From positions 310,001 to 374,000 of the forward strand of contig OX637794.1 of the NCBI GenBank assembly GCA_951802425.1: a stretch of DNA of 64,000 nucleotides. Reading direction: 5' to 3'. Numbering within the stretch: the stretch's first letter is position 1; each line of letters opens with the position of its first letter. The DNA comes from Clavaria fumosa (lineage: Eukaryota; Basidiomycota; Agaricomycetes; Agaricales; Clavariaceae). Under the pieces are notes generated by a model that had not been told where the DNA came from, ran no database searches, and saw only the letters and a program-made list of their open reading frames with translations. Below, in pieces: positions 29,295-40,944 of this stretch. Made by a program: the position numbers and the translations under genes.

Positions 29295-32200
29295 TTAAGG
29301 CTGGGCGTCCCGACCAGCTAGCTTGGCATTGTTGGGGTGGGAGAGGAAGAAGTCCCAGAGAACCAACGTTACGTTAGTGAGGTTCCTACAGGGCTCCCAA
29401 GTGTTTTCCTCCACTGGATATCCCAACCACTTCACCAAGTACTTCACCCCATGTCCCACCTTCTTAACATCAAGGATTGCCTCCACATCATACTCCAGGT
29501 GGTCGTCATCAATTGTAGGGGATGGAGGGGGAGGCAGGTTCTGAGAAGGGAAGGAGGGGGGGTGGTATGGTGTCAACAGCAACTCATTGAAGACCCAATG
29601 GATGCGCCAGGCCTGAGGGAGCTTGAGGCGATACCCAGCAGGTCCCACCTTCTCCTCAACTGCAAAGGGGCCTGCTCTCTTGTTGTCAAGCTTTTTACAG
29701 GGCCGGTCCATCTTCAAGTTTCTAGTATCCAGCCAGACCAGATCTCCCTCAGAGTACTCCCGACTTGGGCGTTTCCCCTTATCGTAGCTCTTCTTCATCG
29801 CTGCCACCACTTTCTCCATTGCCTCCTTGGCTGCTCTTTGGGACTCCGTGAGCTTAGCCATCCACTCGTCCGCCACCAGGTTCACCTCAGAAGGTGGCCA
29901 GAGCCCCCCATTCCATGGGTGTCATCCATAATCAAGGAAGAAAGGTGTCTGTCCTGTCGCTGAGTGCTCACGATTATTAAGAGCAAACTCCGCAGTGGAC
30001 AACCATTCAGCCCAGTCATCCTGGAGATGGTCCACGTAAGCCCAGAGATAGATCTCCATCTCCTGGTTCGCCTGTTCCGTCTGTCCATCAGTCTGTGGAT
30101 GAAAGGCAGTACTTGGATTTGCCTTTACCTGGATCATGGAGTAGAACTCCTTCATGAAGCGGGACACAAACTGGGACCCCTGGTCACTCACAACCTTGTG
30201 AGGGACTCCATGGTCACGAAACACTCAATCCCGGAGGAGACGCGCCGCTCCAAGTCCTGTGAGGTCAAGCCCAATTGCTTCGAGCAGTGTCCGTTTTGTG
30301 AATTTGTCGACAATAACAAGGATGGCGTTATGTCCACGGGAGAGGGGGAGGGGACCGACTATGTCCCATGAGATCACCGACCAGGGACCATCAGGCACCA
30401 GATGGGGGTGCAGTGGGGCAGCACGCTTGGTATGGTTGGGCTTCATCCGCTGGCATGTCTCACACCCCTGGGCATACCGATCCACATCTTTTACCATGTC
30501 CGGCCACCAATAACCCTTCACTAGTGCTGCTCTCAACTTCCGGGGCCCAGGGTGTCCAGCAGCGGGGAGGTCATGCTCAAACTCGAGAACGGCCTCACGA
30601 GCTCCTAGGGGGACCCAAGTGACTATCCCCTTTTGCCAGAGTCCAGCATGATCTTGTGTCCACTCATCATCAAGCTCCTCTGGCTTCTGTATGTGTACCG
30701 CACTATTTTTCTGGAGTAGCATCTCCATTTCCAATGTGAATGACACAGACTTCTGTTTCCAGGAAAACCTGCACTGGTGCATCCTCCTCCACCATCTCTC
30801 CATAGTCCGGTCTCCGGGAGAGTGCATCTGCCTTTGTATTCGACTTGCCAGTGTGATACTTTATCTCAAAGTCAAAGCACTGGAGCTCTCCAACCCAACG
30901 AACCTGCCTCGGCTTCAACTTCTGGGGCTTCCAGAAGTACTGGAGGTTTGCATGGTCTGTCCAGATCTCGATCGTCTCCTCTGCTCCAATGAGGTATGCT
31001 CGCCACTCACGAAGTGCCCGAATCACAGCCAAGAACTCCTTGTCATACACATTGTAGTTCTTCTCAGCTGCAGTGAGGGCCTTGGAGATATAGTCAACAA
31101 CTCTCCAGGTTCCATCTGTCTGCTGCTGCGAGAGCACTCCACCAGTTGCCAGGTTGCTTGCATCTGTCTCTACCTTCCATCTCCCTTTGTCCTGAGGCAG
31201 AGCCAAGACTGGGGCCGATATGAGTGCCTGGCGGAGATCTCAGAAGGCTGCTTCCTCCTCCTCCTCCCATTTCCATGGAACATTCCCAGTCAGCCAGAAG
31301 AGTGGCTTTGCCCGGGCAGAAAGATTCAGGATGTGCCGGCGGAGGTAGTTCAGCATCCCATTGAACCTCTGGACATCCTTCACATTCTTAGGACGTGGCC
31401 AATCTCGGACTGCCACACCCTTGGCCAGATCATGCTCTAGTCTGTTGTGGGAGATCTTCATCCCCAGGAAGATGATCTCACTCTTCTCAAACTTGCATTT
31501 ACTGAGTTTGAGACACAACCCATTCTCTCCAAACTTCCTCAAGACCCGGTCCATCCAGTACCGGTGTGTAGCCAAGTCCTCTGCAAACACAATGACATCA
31601 TCCACATAGGCCCTCACATGTCCTCCTGCAATCTCCTCCCTCAACACATGATTCATGAAGCATTGGAAGGTAGCAGGGGCATTCTGCAGTCCAAACCACA
31701 TGACAGCTGGTTTGAAGAGTCCATGGGGTGTCAGGAAGGCACAGCAGTGCTGGTGCTCGGGCCAGACCTGCATAGATGGGAAACCTCCCTTTGCATCAAT
31801 CTTAGAGTAGATCGACACTCCTTTAAGCACATCCACTGTGTCTCGGATGTGGGGGAGGGGGTACTTGTCCTTGATCAGGTGTGCATTCAGCCTCGAGTAG
31901 TCGATGATTGGCCACAGTTTGTCCTTCTCATGTTTGAAGAAGAAGGGGCTGGCATACGGGGATTTTGAGGGGCGGATTCGTCCAGAAGCAAGCTGCTCAT
32001 CCACCCAACGGTTCATCTCCACCATCTCCTGCTGTGTCAAAGAATACAGCTTGGAAGAAAGGTGCTCAGGGTCCTTTTTGAACTTGATCTTAATATCAAA
32101 GTCTGGTTGGGAGCAGGGAAGTTCATCCCACTTCGCTTCACTAAACACCAAAGGGTAGCGGCTGGGCCAATCGGGGGTAGGGCCAGAGTTGGGAAAACGG

Positions 32201-33276
32201 GTGTCCAGAATATTCGTGGATGCGAGGGTACTTGTTTTCAGGGGTGCAGGGGCTCAAGGGGATGGGGAACACTGTGGGGGGCAGTGGGTAAGGCTCAGCT
32301 CTGCCTTCTGCCAGTCGATATCCGGGTTATGCCACTTGAGCCAGTCATGCCCAAGGATGACCTTGTGGGACTGGGTCTTTCCCAGCAGAAAGTGGATCCG
32401 CTCCTGGTGGTCACCAACTCTCACCAGCACCTCTATCCCATACCGGACCTTTCCATTCCTGTTCTGTGTCCCATCCACATTATACATGGTGATTGGGTTC
32501 AGCAGGAGAGATGGCTCCAGTCCCACTCCTTTCGCCCACTCCAAATCCATGAAGCAGTTGGTGCACCCTGAGTCGACAAGGGCCTTCATTGTGGTCCCTT
32601 TGCCAGTGCTGAAAGCCTCCAAGTGCACCTGGATGGCTAGCTCTCGTGGCACATGTTTCTGCACTTCTGGCTGCACTCTGGTTAGGTGCTCTGCCAGTCT
32701 CACTTCCTCCTTCACCTCAGCCCCAATTCGGGTATGTCTCTGCTGCAAGATAGTATATCAGGGTATACTTGCAGCAGGCACAGGGACGGAAAGGGGGCTG
32801 GCACACTTCTTCTCCCCAGTGGGAGTCCTCCTCTCTCTCTCACACAGCTCTATGCAGGCTCAGAGCCGTGCAATCTCTTTCTCATATCCCTCCACCATTT
32901 GGGGGGCACATGGTGCTGCCCGGGTTTGGGCCCTTGGGACCTGCAGACGTGTATCAGGCAGGGGGCAGAAACGGACAGCATGGCCAGTCTGGTGGCATCG
33001 GAAACAACATCTCTCATCAGCAGGGGCCCATCCTTGGGCCATGGCCACATCTGGAGTACACAGCAGAGGGGTCACAAGAGGTCGCGAAACAGTCGCGGCG
33101 GGTCGCGGTAGGGTCGCGGTGGGTCGCGCGGGGGTCACAGTGGGTCGTGGTGTCTGTTCCGTGAGTATCCCATCCAGTCGCCTTTGCTGGGCATCAAGCC
33201 TCTCAGCCAGCACCTTCCATTCTCCATATGTCTCTGGCATCAGGGAGACACCATAGATTCTCTCCACCAACCTCCT
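29295..33276 (-). pseudogene. Outer Ty3 gag (3' part) and pol, broken
   Basis: Read on the minus strand it encodes: the end of gag with a zinc knuckle (CFRCHQTGHAVRFC); protease (VDSGCTNCFMD); reverse transcriptase (YVDDVIVF); RNase H (TDASNLATGG); integrase; and a chromodomain ending GRDAQP. The frame is broken by TGA at about 32857, 32763, 32251, 31237, 30222 and 29919. A 2-bp deletion near 30745 adds a frameshift. Where the nested or plus-strand copy can be compared, these stops replace Arg or Gln codons (CGA, CGG, CAA), consistent with C-to-T decay. The product cannot be made. Confidence 0.9.
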
Positions 33277-33562
33277 TATCAGACTGGGTCTCACACAACT
33301 TAAGCGTAAGGTCATGACGACAATACTAAGATAAGGGGAAAAGAGTACAAGGAAAAGCGAAAGTACTTATAGCGAACGCTTCGGCACTTGCCGGCGTTCC
33401 CACGCTCAGACCCTCAGATCACGTGATGCGCCCAGGCTCCAGGTCATGTGATCTTACATGATTACATAATCCGACCCAGCCACAGGTCATGTGACCTTCC
33501 AACAACCCTCCCAGTTTCTCCACAACTGCACTTTGGGATGGCTTACATAAGCGATCCTAACA
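33277..33562 (-). repeat. 3' LTR of the nested Ty3
   Basis: The 286-bp LTR has plus-strand ends TATCAGACTG and GATCCTAACA. It is 5 bp shorter than its partner, mainly through a purine-run contraction (CAAGG versus CAAAAAAGG). Confidence 0.9.
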
Positions 33563-33573
33563 TCACCCCCCTC

Positions 33574-36500
33574 TTAAGGCTGGGCGTCCCGACCAGCTAG
33601 CTTGGCCTTGTCGGGGTGAGCAAGGAAGAAGTCCCGGAGAAGCAGTGCCACATTGGTGAGGTTCCATTGTGGCTCCCAAGTGTTCTCCTCTACAGGGTAT
33701 CCCAACCACTTCACCAGGTATCTCACTCCACGCCCCACCTTCTTAACATCAAGGATCGCCTCCACATCATACTCCAGGTGGTCATCATCAATCGTAGGGG
33801 GTGGAGGGGGAGGCAGGTTCTGAGAAGGGAAGGAAGGGGGATGGTAAGGTGTCAACAGCAACTCATTGAAGACCTGATGGATGTGCCAGGCCCGAGGGAG
33901 CTTGAGCCGATACCCTGCTGGCCCCACCTTCTCCTCAATGGCGAAGGGCCCTGCTCATTTATGGTCAAGCTTCTTCGAGGGCCAGTCCATTTTCAGGTTC
34001 TGGGTGTCTAACCAGACCAGGTCTCCTGTAGAGTACTCACGGCTCGGACACTTCCCAACATCATAGCTCCTCTTCATTGCAGCTGCTGCTTTCTCCATCG
34101 CTTCCTTGGCTGCTCTTCGGGACTCCATGAGCTTAGCCATCCACTCATCTGCAGCAGGGTTTACCTCTGAGGGTGGGCGGAGCCCCCCATTCCATGGGTG
34201 CCGGCCATAGTCGAGGAAGAAAGGCATCTGTCCTGTTGCGGAGTGCTCACGATTGTTAAGAGCAAACTCAGCAGTCAACAACCACTTGGCCCAATCATCC
34301 TGGAGGTGGTCCACATAGGCCCGGAGATAGATCTCCATCTCCTGGTTTGCCCGTTCCGTCTGTCCATCAGTCTGTGGATGGAAGGCAGTACTTGGATTTG
34401 CCTTTACCCAGATCATGGAGTAGAACTCCTTCATGAAGCAGGACACAAACTGGGACCCCCGGTCACTCACAACCTTGTGAGGGACTCCATGGTCACGAAA
34501 CACTTGATCCCGGAGGAGACACGCTGCTCCAAGTCCCGTGAGGTCGAGCCCAATCGCTTCGAGCAGTGTCCGTTTTGTGAACTTGTCGACAATGACAAGG
34601 ATGGCATTATGTCCACGGGAGAGGGGGAGGGGACCAACTATGTCCCACGAGATCACCAACCAGGGACCATCGGGAACCGGATGGGGGTGCAGTGGGGCAG
34701 CATGCTTGGTACGGTCAGGCTTCGTCCACTGGCATGTCTCACACCCCTGGGCATACCGATCTGCATCTTTCACCATGTCTGGCCACCAATAACCTTTCAC
34801 TAGTGCTGCTCTCAACTTCTGGGGCCCAGGGTGTCCAGCAGCAGGGAGGTCATGCTCAAACTCAAGGACAGCCTCACGAGCTCCTAGGGGGACCCAAGTG
34901 ACTATCCCCTTTCGCCAGAGTCCAGCACGATCTCACATCCACTCATCATCAAGCTCCTCCGGCTTCTGTACGTGTACCGCGCTATTTTTCTGGAGCAGCA
35001 TCTCCATTTCCGATGTGAATGACACACAGACTTCCGTTTCCGGGAAAACCTGCACCGGTGCATCCTCCTCCACCATCTCTCCATAGTCCGGTCTCTGGGA
35101 GAGTGCATCTGCCTTTGTATTTGACTTGCCAGTGCGATACTTTATCTCAAAGTCAAAGCACTGGAGCTCCCCAACCCAACGGACCTGTCTCGGTTTCAAC
35201 TTCTGGGGCTTCCGGAAGTATTGGAGGTTCGCATGGTCCGTCCAGATCTCAATTGTCTCATCTGCTCCAATGAGGTACGCCCGCCACTCACGAAGTGCCC
35301 GAATCACAGCCAAGAACTCCTTGTCATACACATCGTAGTTCTTCTCAGCTGCAGTGAGGGCCTTGGAGATATAGTCAACAACTCTCCATGTTCCATCTGT
35401 CTGCTGCTGCGAGAGCACTCCACCAGTTGCCAGGTTACTTGCATCCGTCTCTACCTTCCATCTCCCTTTGTCCTGAGGCAGAGCCAAGACCGGGGCTGAT
35501 ACGAGTGCCTGACGGAGATCTCGGAAGGCTGCTTCCTCCTCCTCCTCCCATTTCCAAGGAACATTCCCAGTCAGCCGGAAGAGTGGCTTGGCCCTGGCAG
35601 AAAGATTCGGGATGTGCCGGCGGAGGTAGTTCAACATCCCATTGAACCTCTGGACATCCTTCACATTCCTAGGACGTGGCCAATCTCAGACTGCCACACC
35701 CTTTGCTGGGTCATGCTCTAGCCGGTTGTGAGAGATCTTCATCCCCAGGAAGATGATCTCACTCTTCTCAAACTCGCATTTACTGAGTTTGAGACACAAC
35801 CCATTCTCTCCAAACTTCCTCAAGACCCGATCCATCCAATACCGGTGTGTTGCCAAATCCTCTGCAAACACAATCACATCATCCACATAAGCCCAGACAT
35901 GTCCTCCTGCAATCTCCTCCCTCAACACATGATTCATGAAGCGCTGGAAGGTGGCAGGTGCATTCTGCAGTCCAAACCACATGACAGCTGGTTCGAAGAG
36001 TCCATGGGGTGTCAGGAAGGCACAGCAGTGCTGGTGCTTGGGCCAGACCTGCATAGATGGGAAACCTCCCTTCGCATCAATCTTAGAGTAGATCGACGCT
36101 CCTTTAAGCACATCCACTGTGTCTCGGATGCGGGGGAGGGGGTACTTGTCCTTGATCAGGTGTGCATTCAGCCTCGAGTAGTCAATGATCGGCCGCAGCT
36201 TGTCCTTCTCATGTTTGAAGAAGAAGGGGCTGGCATACGGGGATTTTGAGGGGCGGATTCGTCCAGAAGCAAGTTGCTCATCCACCCAATGGTTCATCTC
36301 CACCATCTCCTGCCGTGTCAGTGAGTATAGCTTGGAGGAGAGGTGCTCTGGGTCCTTTTTGAACTCGATTTTAATATCGAAGTCCGGTCGGGAGCGGGGA
36401 AGCTCATCCCACTTCGCTTCACTAAAAACCAAAGGGTAGCGGCTGGGCCAATCGGGGGTAGGGCCAGAGTTGGGAAAACGGGTGTCCGGAATACTTGCGG

Positions 36501-38019
36501 ATGCAAGGGTACTCGTTTTCGGGGGTGCAGGGGCTCGAGGGGATGGGGAACACTGTGGGGGGCAGTGGGTAAGGCTCAGCTCTGCCTTCTTCCAGTCGAT
36601 GTCAGGGTTGTGTCGCTTGAGCCAGTCATGCCCAAGGATGACCTTGTGGGATTGGATCTTTCCCAGCAGGAAATGGACCCATTCACGATGGTCGCCCACC
36701 TTCACCAGCAGCTCAATTCCAAACCGGATTTTACCCTCTCTGTTCTGTGACCCATCCACGTTGTACATTGTGATTGGGTTCAGCAAGGGAGATGGCTCCA
36801 GGCCCACTCTTTTCACCCACTCTAAATCCATGAAACAGTTGGTGCATCCTGAGTCGACAAGGGCCTTCGTCATAGCCCACTTGCCAGTGCTGAGGGCCTC
36901 CAAGTACACCTGGATGGCTAGCTCTTGTGGCACACGTTTCTCCACCTCTGGCTGCACCTTGGTTGGGTGCCCTGCCAGTCTCACTTCCTCTTTCACCTCA
37001 GCCCCAATTCGGGTATGTCTCTGCTGCAAGATAGTATACTTCGGTATACTTGCTGCGGGCACAGGGACGGAATGGGGGCTGGAACAACTCTTCTCACCAG
37101 CCGGAGTCCTCCTTTCTCTCTCAAGTGGCTCCAGTTTTGCTTGGAGCAACGCAATCTCTCTCTGGTAATCCTCCATTGTTCGGGGGGTACCTGGCACTCC
37201 ACAGGTTCGGGCTCTTGGGACCTGCGGATGCATGTCAGGCAGGGGGCAGAAACGGATGGCATGCCCAATCTGGTGGCATCGGAAACAATGTCTCTCATCA
37301 GCAGGGGCACATCCCTGGCCCATGGCCACATTTAGAGGGCACAAGAGGGTTGCGGCAGGTCGCGAAAAGGTCGCGGTGGGTTGCACAGGGGTCGCAAAAG
37401 GTCGCGCAGGGGTCACAATGGGTCGTGGTGTCCGTTCCATGACTATCGCATCAAATCGCCTTTGCTGGGCATCCAGTCTTTCTGCCAGCACTCTCCATTC
37501 CCCATAAGTCTCTGGCATCAGGGAGACACCATAGATCCTCTCCACCAACCTCCTACTCAGGTTCAACTCCAGCCAATGGACCAGGATTCCTGAGTCCTTC
37601 TCTGCACTCAACTCCGCCCGTCAGAACAGTGTCTCGAATCTCGCAAAGAACTCTGGTGCCGTTGTGGCACCCTGTTTCAACCCTGCAATATCGGCAAGGG
37701 CAGTCGCACGGTTGTTCGGGTCATCGAACGCTCGCTTCATCTCCTCCACAAACTCTGCCCAGGTTCCGGCCTCACCACTACCCAGGATCTCTTCCACCTT
37801 CATATTCGCCCATTCAGCAGCGAATCCATCTCCAGTAATTTTGCTCAAAGCAAAGAGGACCTTCACCAGGTCCGTAGCATAGGTAGTCGGGTTCGCCATA
37901 AACGAGAGGCGAAGTGATCGGAGGAACGTACGGAAGTTCCTTTTCTGCCCATCAAAGGGGGCAACAGATAGGTCAAGCCTCATAGGTTGGGCTACAGGCG
38001 GGGTGACATGGTCTGCCAT
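33574..38019 (-). pseudogene. Nested Ty3 gag-pol, broken by several stops
   Basis: The start is the ATG at 38019 (MADHVTPPVAQP). Domains in order are: Retrotrans_gag (MKRAFDDPNNRATALADI); CCHC knuckle (CFRCHQIGHAIRFC); protease (VDSGCTNCFMD); reverse transcriptase (YVDDVIVFAED); RNase H; integrase (SDRGSQF, TDGQTERANQ); and chromodomain (YLVKWLGYPVEENTWEP). In-frame stops fall at about 37619 (gag), 35683, 34930 and 33952. At all four the intact or sister copy has Arg or Gln (CGA, CAA, CGG). Without these changes the frame would run continuously from gag to chromodomain. Confidence 0.9.
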
Positions 38020-38581
38020 CACAGGCCCTGGATGCTGTAAATAAAGTTCTGGGCCTTGGGCACTCAGGATTTCTTCGATCTCTTAACAGTCCTGTCCTCT
38101 TAGGCTGCTCTTCTGTGTACTTATGTACCTATAGAACTCTTATTCTATGAAACTTTTGTTAACGTGGGGCCTGAATGGTGTCCCAGGTGGTCGCTCCACA
38201 ACTCCTAATGAGTTGCCCGTGCGCCCTTCTGACAATGGTCACAGAGCAAGGGCCCTGTCCACTGGACCAGGAAACTACAGAAAGACTATGTAGGGGCCTT
38301 TCCTTGCCCTGTACACTACACGATTCACTGGTACGTAGCTGTAAAACAAAGTTCCGGGCCTTGGGCACTCAGTATCACTTGGGAAGAGTCACAGTAGACT
38401 TCCTCTGGGTCTGGTCACGTGTATCTACACACAGTAAAAATTTCGCGCGGTTCTGTTACACACCGCGGGCAGGGTAAAGGAGAAGAGGATGATAGGGGCT
38501 GAGCTGTGACAATGTGTCACAGTTTGAAATTAAGGGTCCAGGCTAGCCGGGTTAGGACACGGGGCTAGGGCGGACAGGCGG

Positions 38582-38649
38582 ATCTTAGTATTATATCAGA
38601 CTGGGTCTCACACAACTTAAGCGTAAGGTCATGATGACAATACTAAGAT
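38582..38649 (-). other. Putative self-priming pair, nested Ty3
   Basis: The 11 bases just inside the element next to the 5' LTR (38582-38592, ATCTTAGTATT on the plus strand) are the exact reverse complement of 38639-38649 in the LTR, near the predicted 5' end of the transcript. The RNA could fold so that its own 5' end pairs with the primer-binding position. This is the arrangement used by the chromodomain element Tf1 of fission yeast. A downstream TATAAGTAC-type box supports the placement of the transcript start. Confidence 0.6.
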
Positions 38650-38884
38650 AAGGGGAAAAGAGTACAAAAAAGGAAAAGCGAAAGTACTTATAGCGAACGC
38701 TTCGGCACTTGCCGGCGTTCCCACGCTCGGACCCTTGGATCATGTGATGCGCCCAGGCCCCAGGTCATGTGATCTTACATGATTACATAATCCGACCCAG
38801 CCACAGGTCATGTGACCTTCCAACAACCCTCCCCAGTTTCTCCACAACTGCACTTTGGGATGGCTTACATAAGTGATCCTAACA
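38594..38884 (-). repeat. 5' LTR of the nested Ty3
   Basis: The 291-bp LTR carries AATACTAAGAT at 38639-38649 (plus strand), near the likely transcript start. It is nearly identical to the outer copy's 5' LTR (39929-40219). Confidence 0.9.
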
Positions 38885-39354
38885 CTCCTACTCAGGTTCA
38901 ACTCCAGCCAATGGACTAGGATTCCTGAGTCCTTCTCTGCACTCAACTTCGCCCGTTGGAACAGTGTCTCGAATTTCGCAAAGAACTCTGGTGCTGTCAT
39001 GGCACCCTGTTTCAGCCCTGCAATATCGGCAAGGGCAGTCGCACGGTCATTCGGGTCATCGAATGCGCGCTTCATCTCCTCCACAAACTCTGCCCAGGTT
39101 CCAGCCTCGCCACTACCCAGGATCTCTTCTGCCTTCATATTCGCCCACTCTGCAGCGAATCCTTCTCCAGTAATTTTGCTCAGAGCAAAAAGGACCTTCA
39201 CCAGGTCCACAGCATAGACAGTCGGGTTCGCCATAAACAGGAGGCGAAGGGATCGGATGAACGTACAGAAGTTCCTTTTCTGCCCATCAAAGGGGGCAAC
39301 AGATAGGTCAAGCCTCATAGGTTGGGCTACAGGCGGGGCAACATGGTCTGCCAT
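38885..39354 (-). pseudogene. Outer Ty3 gag, N-terminal part
   Basis: It is open from the ATG at 39354 (MADHVAPPVAQPMRL) to the nested insertion at 38885. Here the sister's gag stop at 37619 is still Gln (ETLFQRAKLSAEK). The remainder lies at 33276 and below. Confidence 0.88.
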
Positions 39355-39928
39355 CACAGGCCCTGGATGCTGTAAATAAAGTTCCAGGCCTTGGGCACTC
39401 AGGATTTCTTCGATCTCTTAACAGTCCTGTCCTCTTAGGCTGCTCTTCTGTGTACTTATGTACCTATAGAACTCTTATTCTATGAAACTTTTGTTAACGT
39501 GGGGCCCAAATGGTGTCCCAGGTGGTCACTCCACAACTCCTAATGAGTTGCCCGTGTGCCCTTCTGACAATGGTCACAGAGCAAGGGCCCTGTCCACTGG
39601 ACCAGGAAACTACAGAAAGACTATGTAGGGGCCTTTCCTTGCCCTGTACACTACACGATTCACTGGTACGTAGCTGTAAAACAAAGTTCCAGGCCTTGGG
39701 CACTTGGTATCACTTGGGGAGGGTCACAGTTGACTTCCTCCTGGTCTGGTCACGTGTATCTACACACAGTAAAAATTTCGTGCGGTTCTGTTACACACCA
39801 CGGGCAGGGTAAAGGAGAAGAGGATGATAGGGGCTGAGCTGTGACAACGTGTCACAGTTTGAAATTAAGGGTCCAGGCTAGCCGGGTTAGGACACGGGGC
39901 TAGGGCGGACAGGCGGATCTTAGTATTA
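39355..39928 (-). other. 5' leader of the outer Ty3 (about 570 bp, non-coding)
   Basis: This untranslated leader lies between the 5' LTR and gag. The nested element has the same leader at 38020-38593. It holds only short frames. Its LTR-proximal end carries the putative self-priming site. I see no tRNA 3'-end complement there. Confidence 0.7.
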
Positions 39929-39984
39929 TATCAGACTGGGTCTCACACAACTTAAGCGTAAGGTCATGACGACAATACTAAGAT
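39917..39984 (-). other. Putative self-priming pair, outer Ty3
   Basis: ATCTTAGTATT at 39917-39927 and AATACTAAGAT at 39974-39984 are perfect 11-base reverse complements. One lies just inside the LTR border and the other near the predicted transcript start, the same arrangement as in the nested copy. Confidence 0.6.
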
Positions 39985-40219
39985 AAGGGGAAAAGAGTAC
40001 AAAAAAGGAAAAGCGAAAGTACTTATAGTGAATGCTTCGGCACTTGCCGGCGTTCCCACGCTCGGACCCTCGGATCACGTGATGCGCCCAGGCCCCAGGT
40101 CATGTGATCTTACATGATTACATAATCCGACCCAGCCACAGGTCATGTGACCTTCCAACAACCCTCCCCAGTTTCTCCACAACTGCACTTTGGGATGGCT
40201 TACATAAGCGATCCTAACA
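39929..40219 (-). repeat. 5' LTR of the outer Ty3
   Basis: The 291-bp LTR is much closer to the nested 5' LTR than to its own 3' LTR (28994-29283). Confidence 0.9.
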
Positions 40220-40944
40220 ATCATTGGCAGTAGACACATAGTTACAAGTACACAGACACTCAAGCAACAGTGATCAAAAAGCAGGGGCAGCCAAACTCAC
40301 AGTGCCATGTTGGTATGCACTCTTCAGCAGTTGGAGGACCTCGAAGAGGCAGACATTCAAGCAGTTGTGCAGGGCTGTCCCTGTCAACCCACCACTTGAG
40401 AATGCATGCTATGATGCTGTTGCAGATCCCTGGATAGGTATGTAATCTCATGCCATCCTGGATAGTGTTGGATACTGCATGGCATGACACTGGATGCCTT
40501 GTGAGTTTGGAATGTGTGTGCAGCATGCACTAGGATACAATACACAACACTGAGACAACATTCCTGTTGGGGTCAAAGGGGTCAGCATGCTCACTCACCA
40601 TCATCATGCAGTTGTAACATGTTTCCTGCCCTGAAACACAATGCTCCTGTTGGGGTTGAAGGAGTCTGTATGGCACTGAGACACAATATGTGGTGCTGAT
40701 ACACAGCTGATACATGTATGGTGTACTGTACAAATTGGGAAAATACTTGGCTGGTTCTGGTTCTGAACCAGTTCAAAGCAGTTCAGGGAAATGGGGAATA
40801 GTGTGAACCCTGAACTGGACCATGGGTCCAGTTCAGCCAAATGCATGAACCTTGGACTGAACCCTGGTTCTGAACTGGACCACAGCATCCCTACTGCCAG
40901 ACATCAAACACCCTCGGACGCTGGGAATCTGACACCTTCCTAGG
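40220..40944. other. Repeat-like spacer
   Basis: No gene is recognised. There is a diverged tandem duplication of about 80 bp (TCCTGTTGGGGTCAAAGG near 40562 and TCCTGTTGGGGTTGAAGG near 40645). A cluster of CCAGTTCA/TGAACTGG words from 40750 to 40885 reads like the end of an unclassified repeat. Confidence 0.45.

Larger units (their letters stand above)
33277..38884 (-). mobile_element. Nested Ty3 chromovirus of the same family (5608 bp)
   Basis: It is inserted in the gag of the outer Ty3 with a perfect 5-bp duplication, CTCCT, at 33272-33276 and 38885-38889. LTRs are 33277-33562 (3') and 38594-38884 (5'). The outer gag reads through the site once the insert is removed: LNLSR at the 38885 side continues with RLVERIYG at the 33276 side, as in the nested copy's own gag. 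The LTRs differ at roughly eight substitutions and two small indels, so this insertion is older than the two intact copia elements. Confidence 0.93.
28994..40219 (-). mobile_element. Decayed Ty3 chromovirus (outer copy), split by a nested relative
   Basis: The minus-strand order is: 5' LTR 39929-40219, leader 39355-39928, gag start 39354-38885, nested element 38884-33277, rest of gag-pol 33276-29295, purine tract, 3' LTR 28994-29283. The two LTRs differ much more from each other than the 5' LTR differs from that of the nested element. The flanks (CATGA at 28989-28993, ATCAT at 40220-40224) are not a direct duplication. The outer copy may therefore be a recombinant. The coding region is dead. 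Confidence 0.88.

Noticed and set aside
28991..40224. Inverted ATGAT/ATCAT flanks of the outer Ty3 as a target duplication
   Set aside because: Integrase makes direct repeats; these are inverted and probably coincidental.
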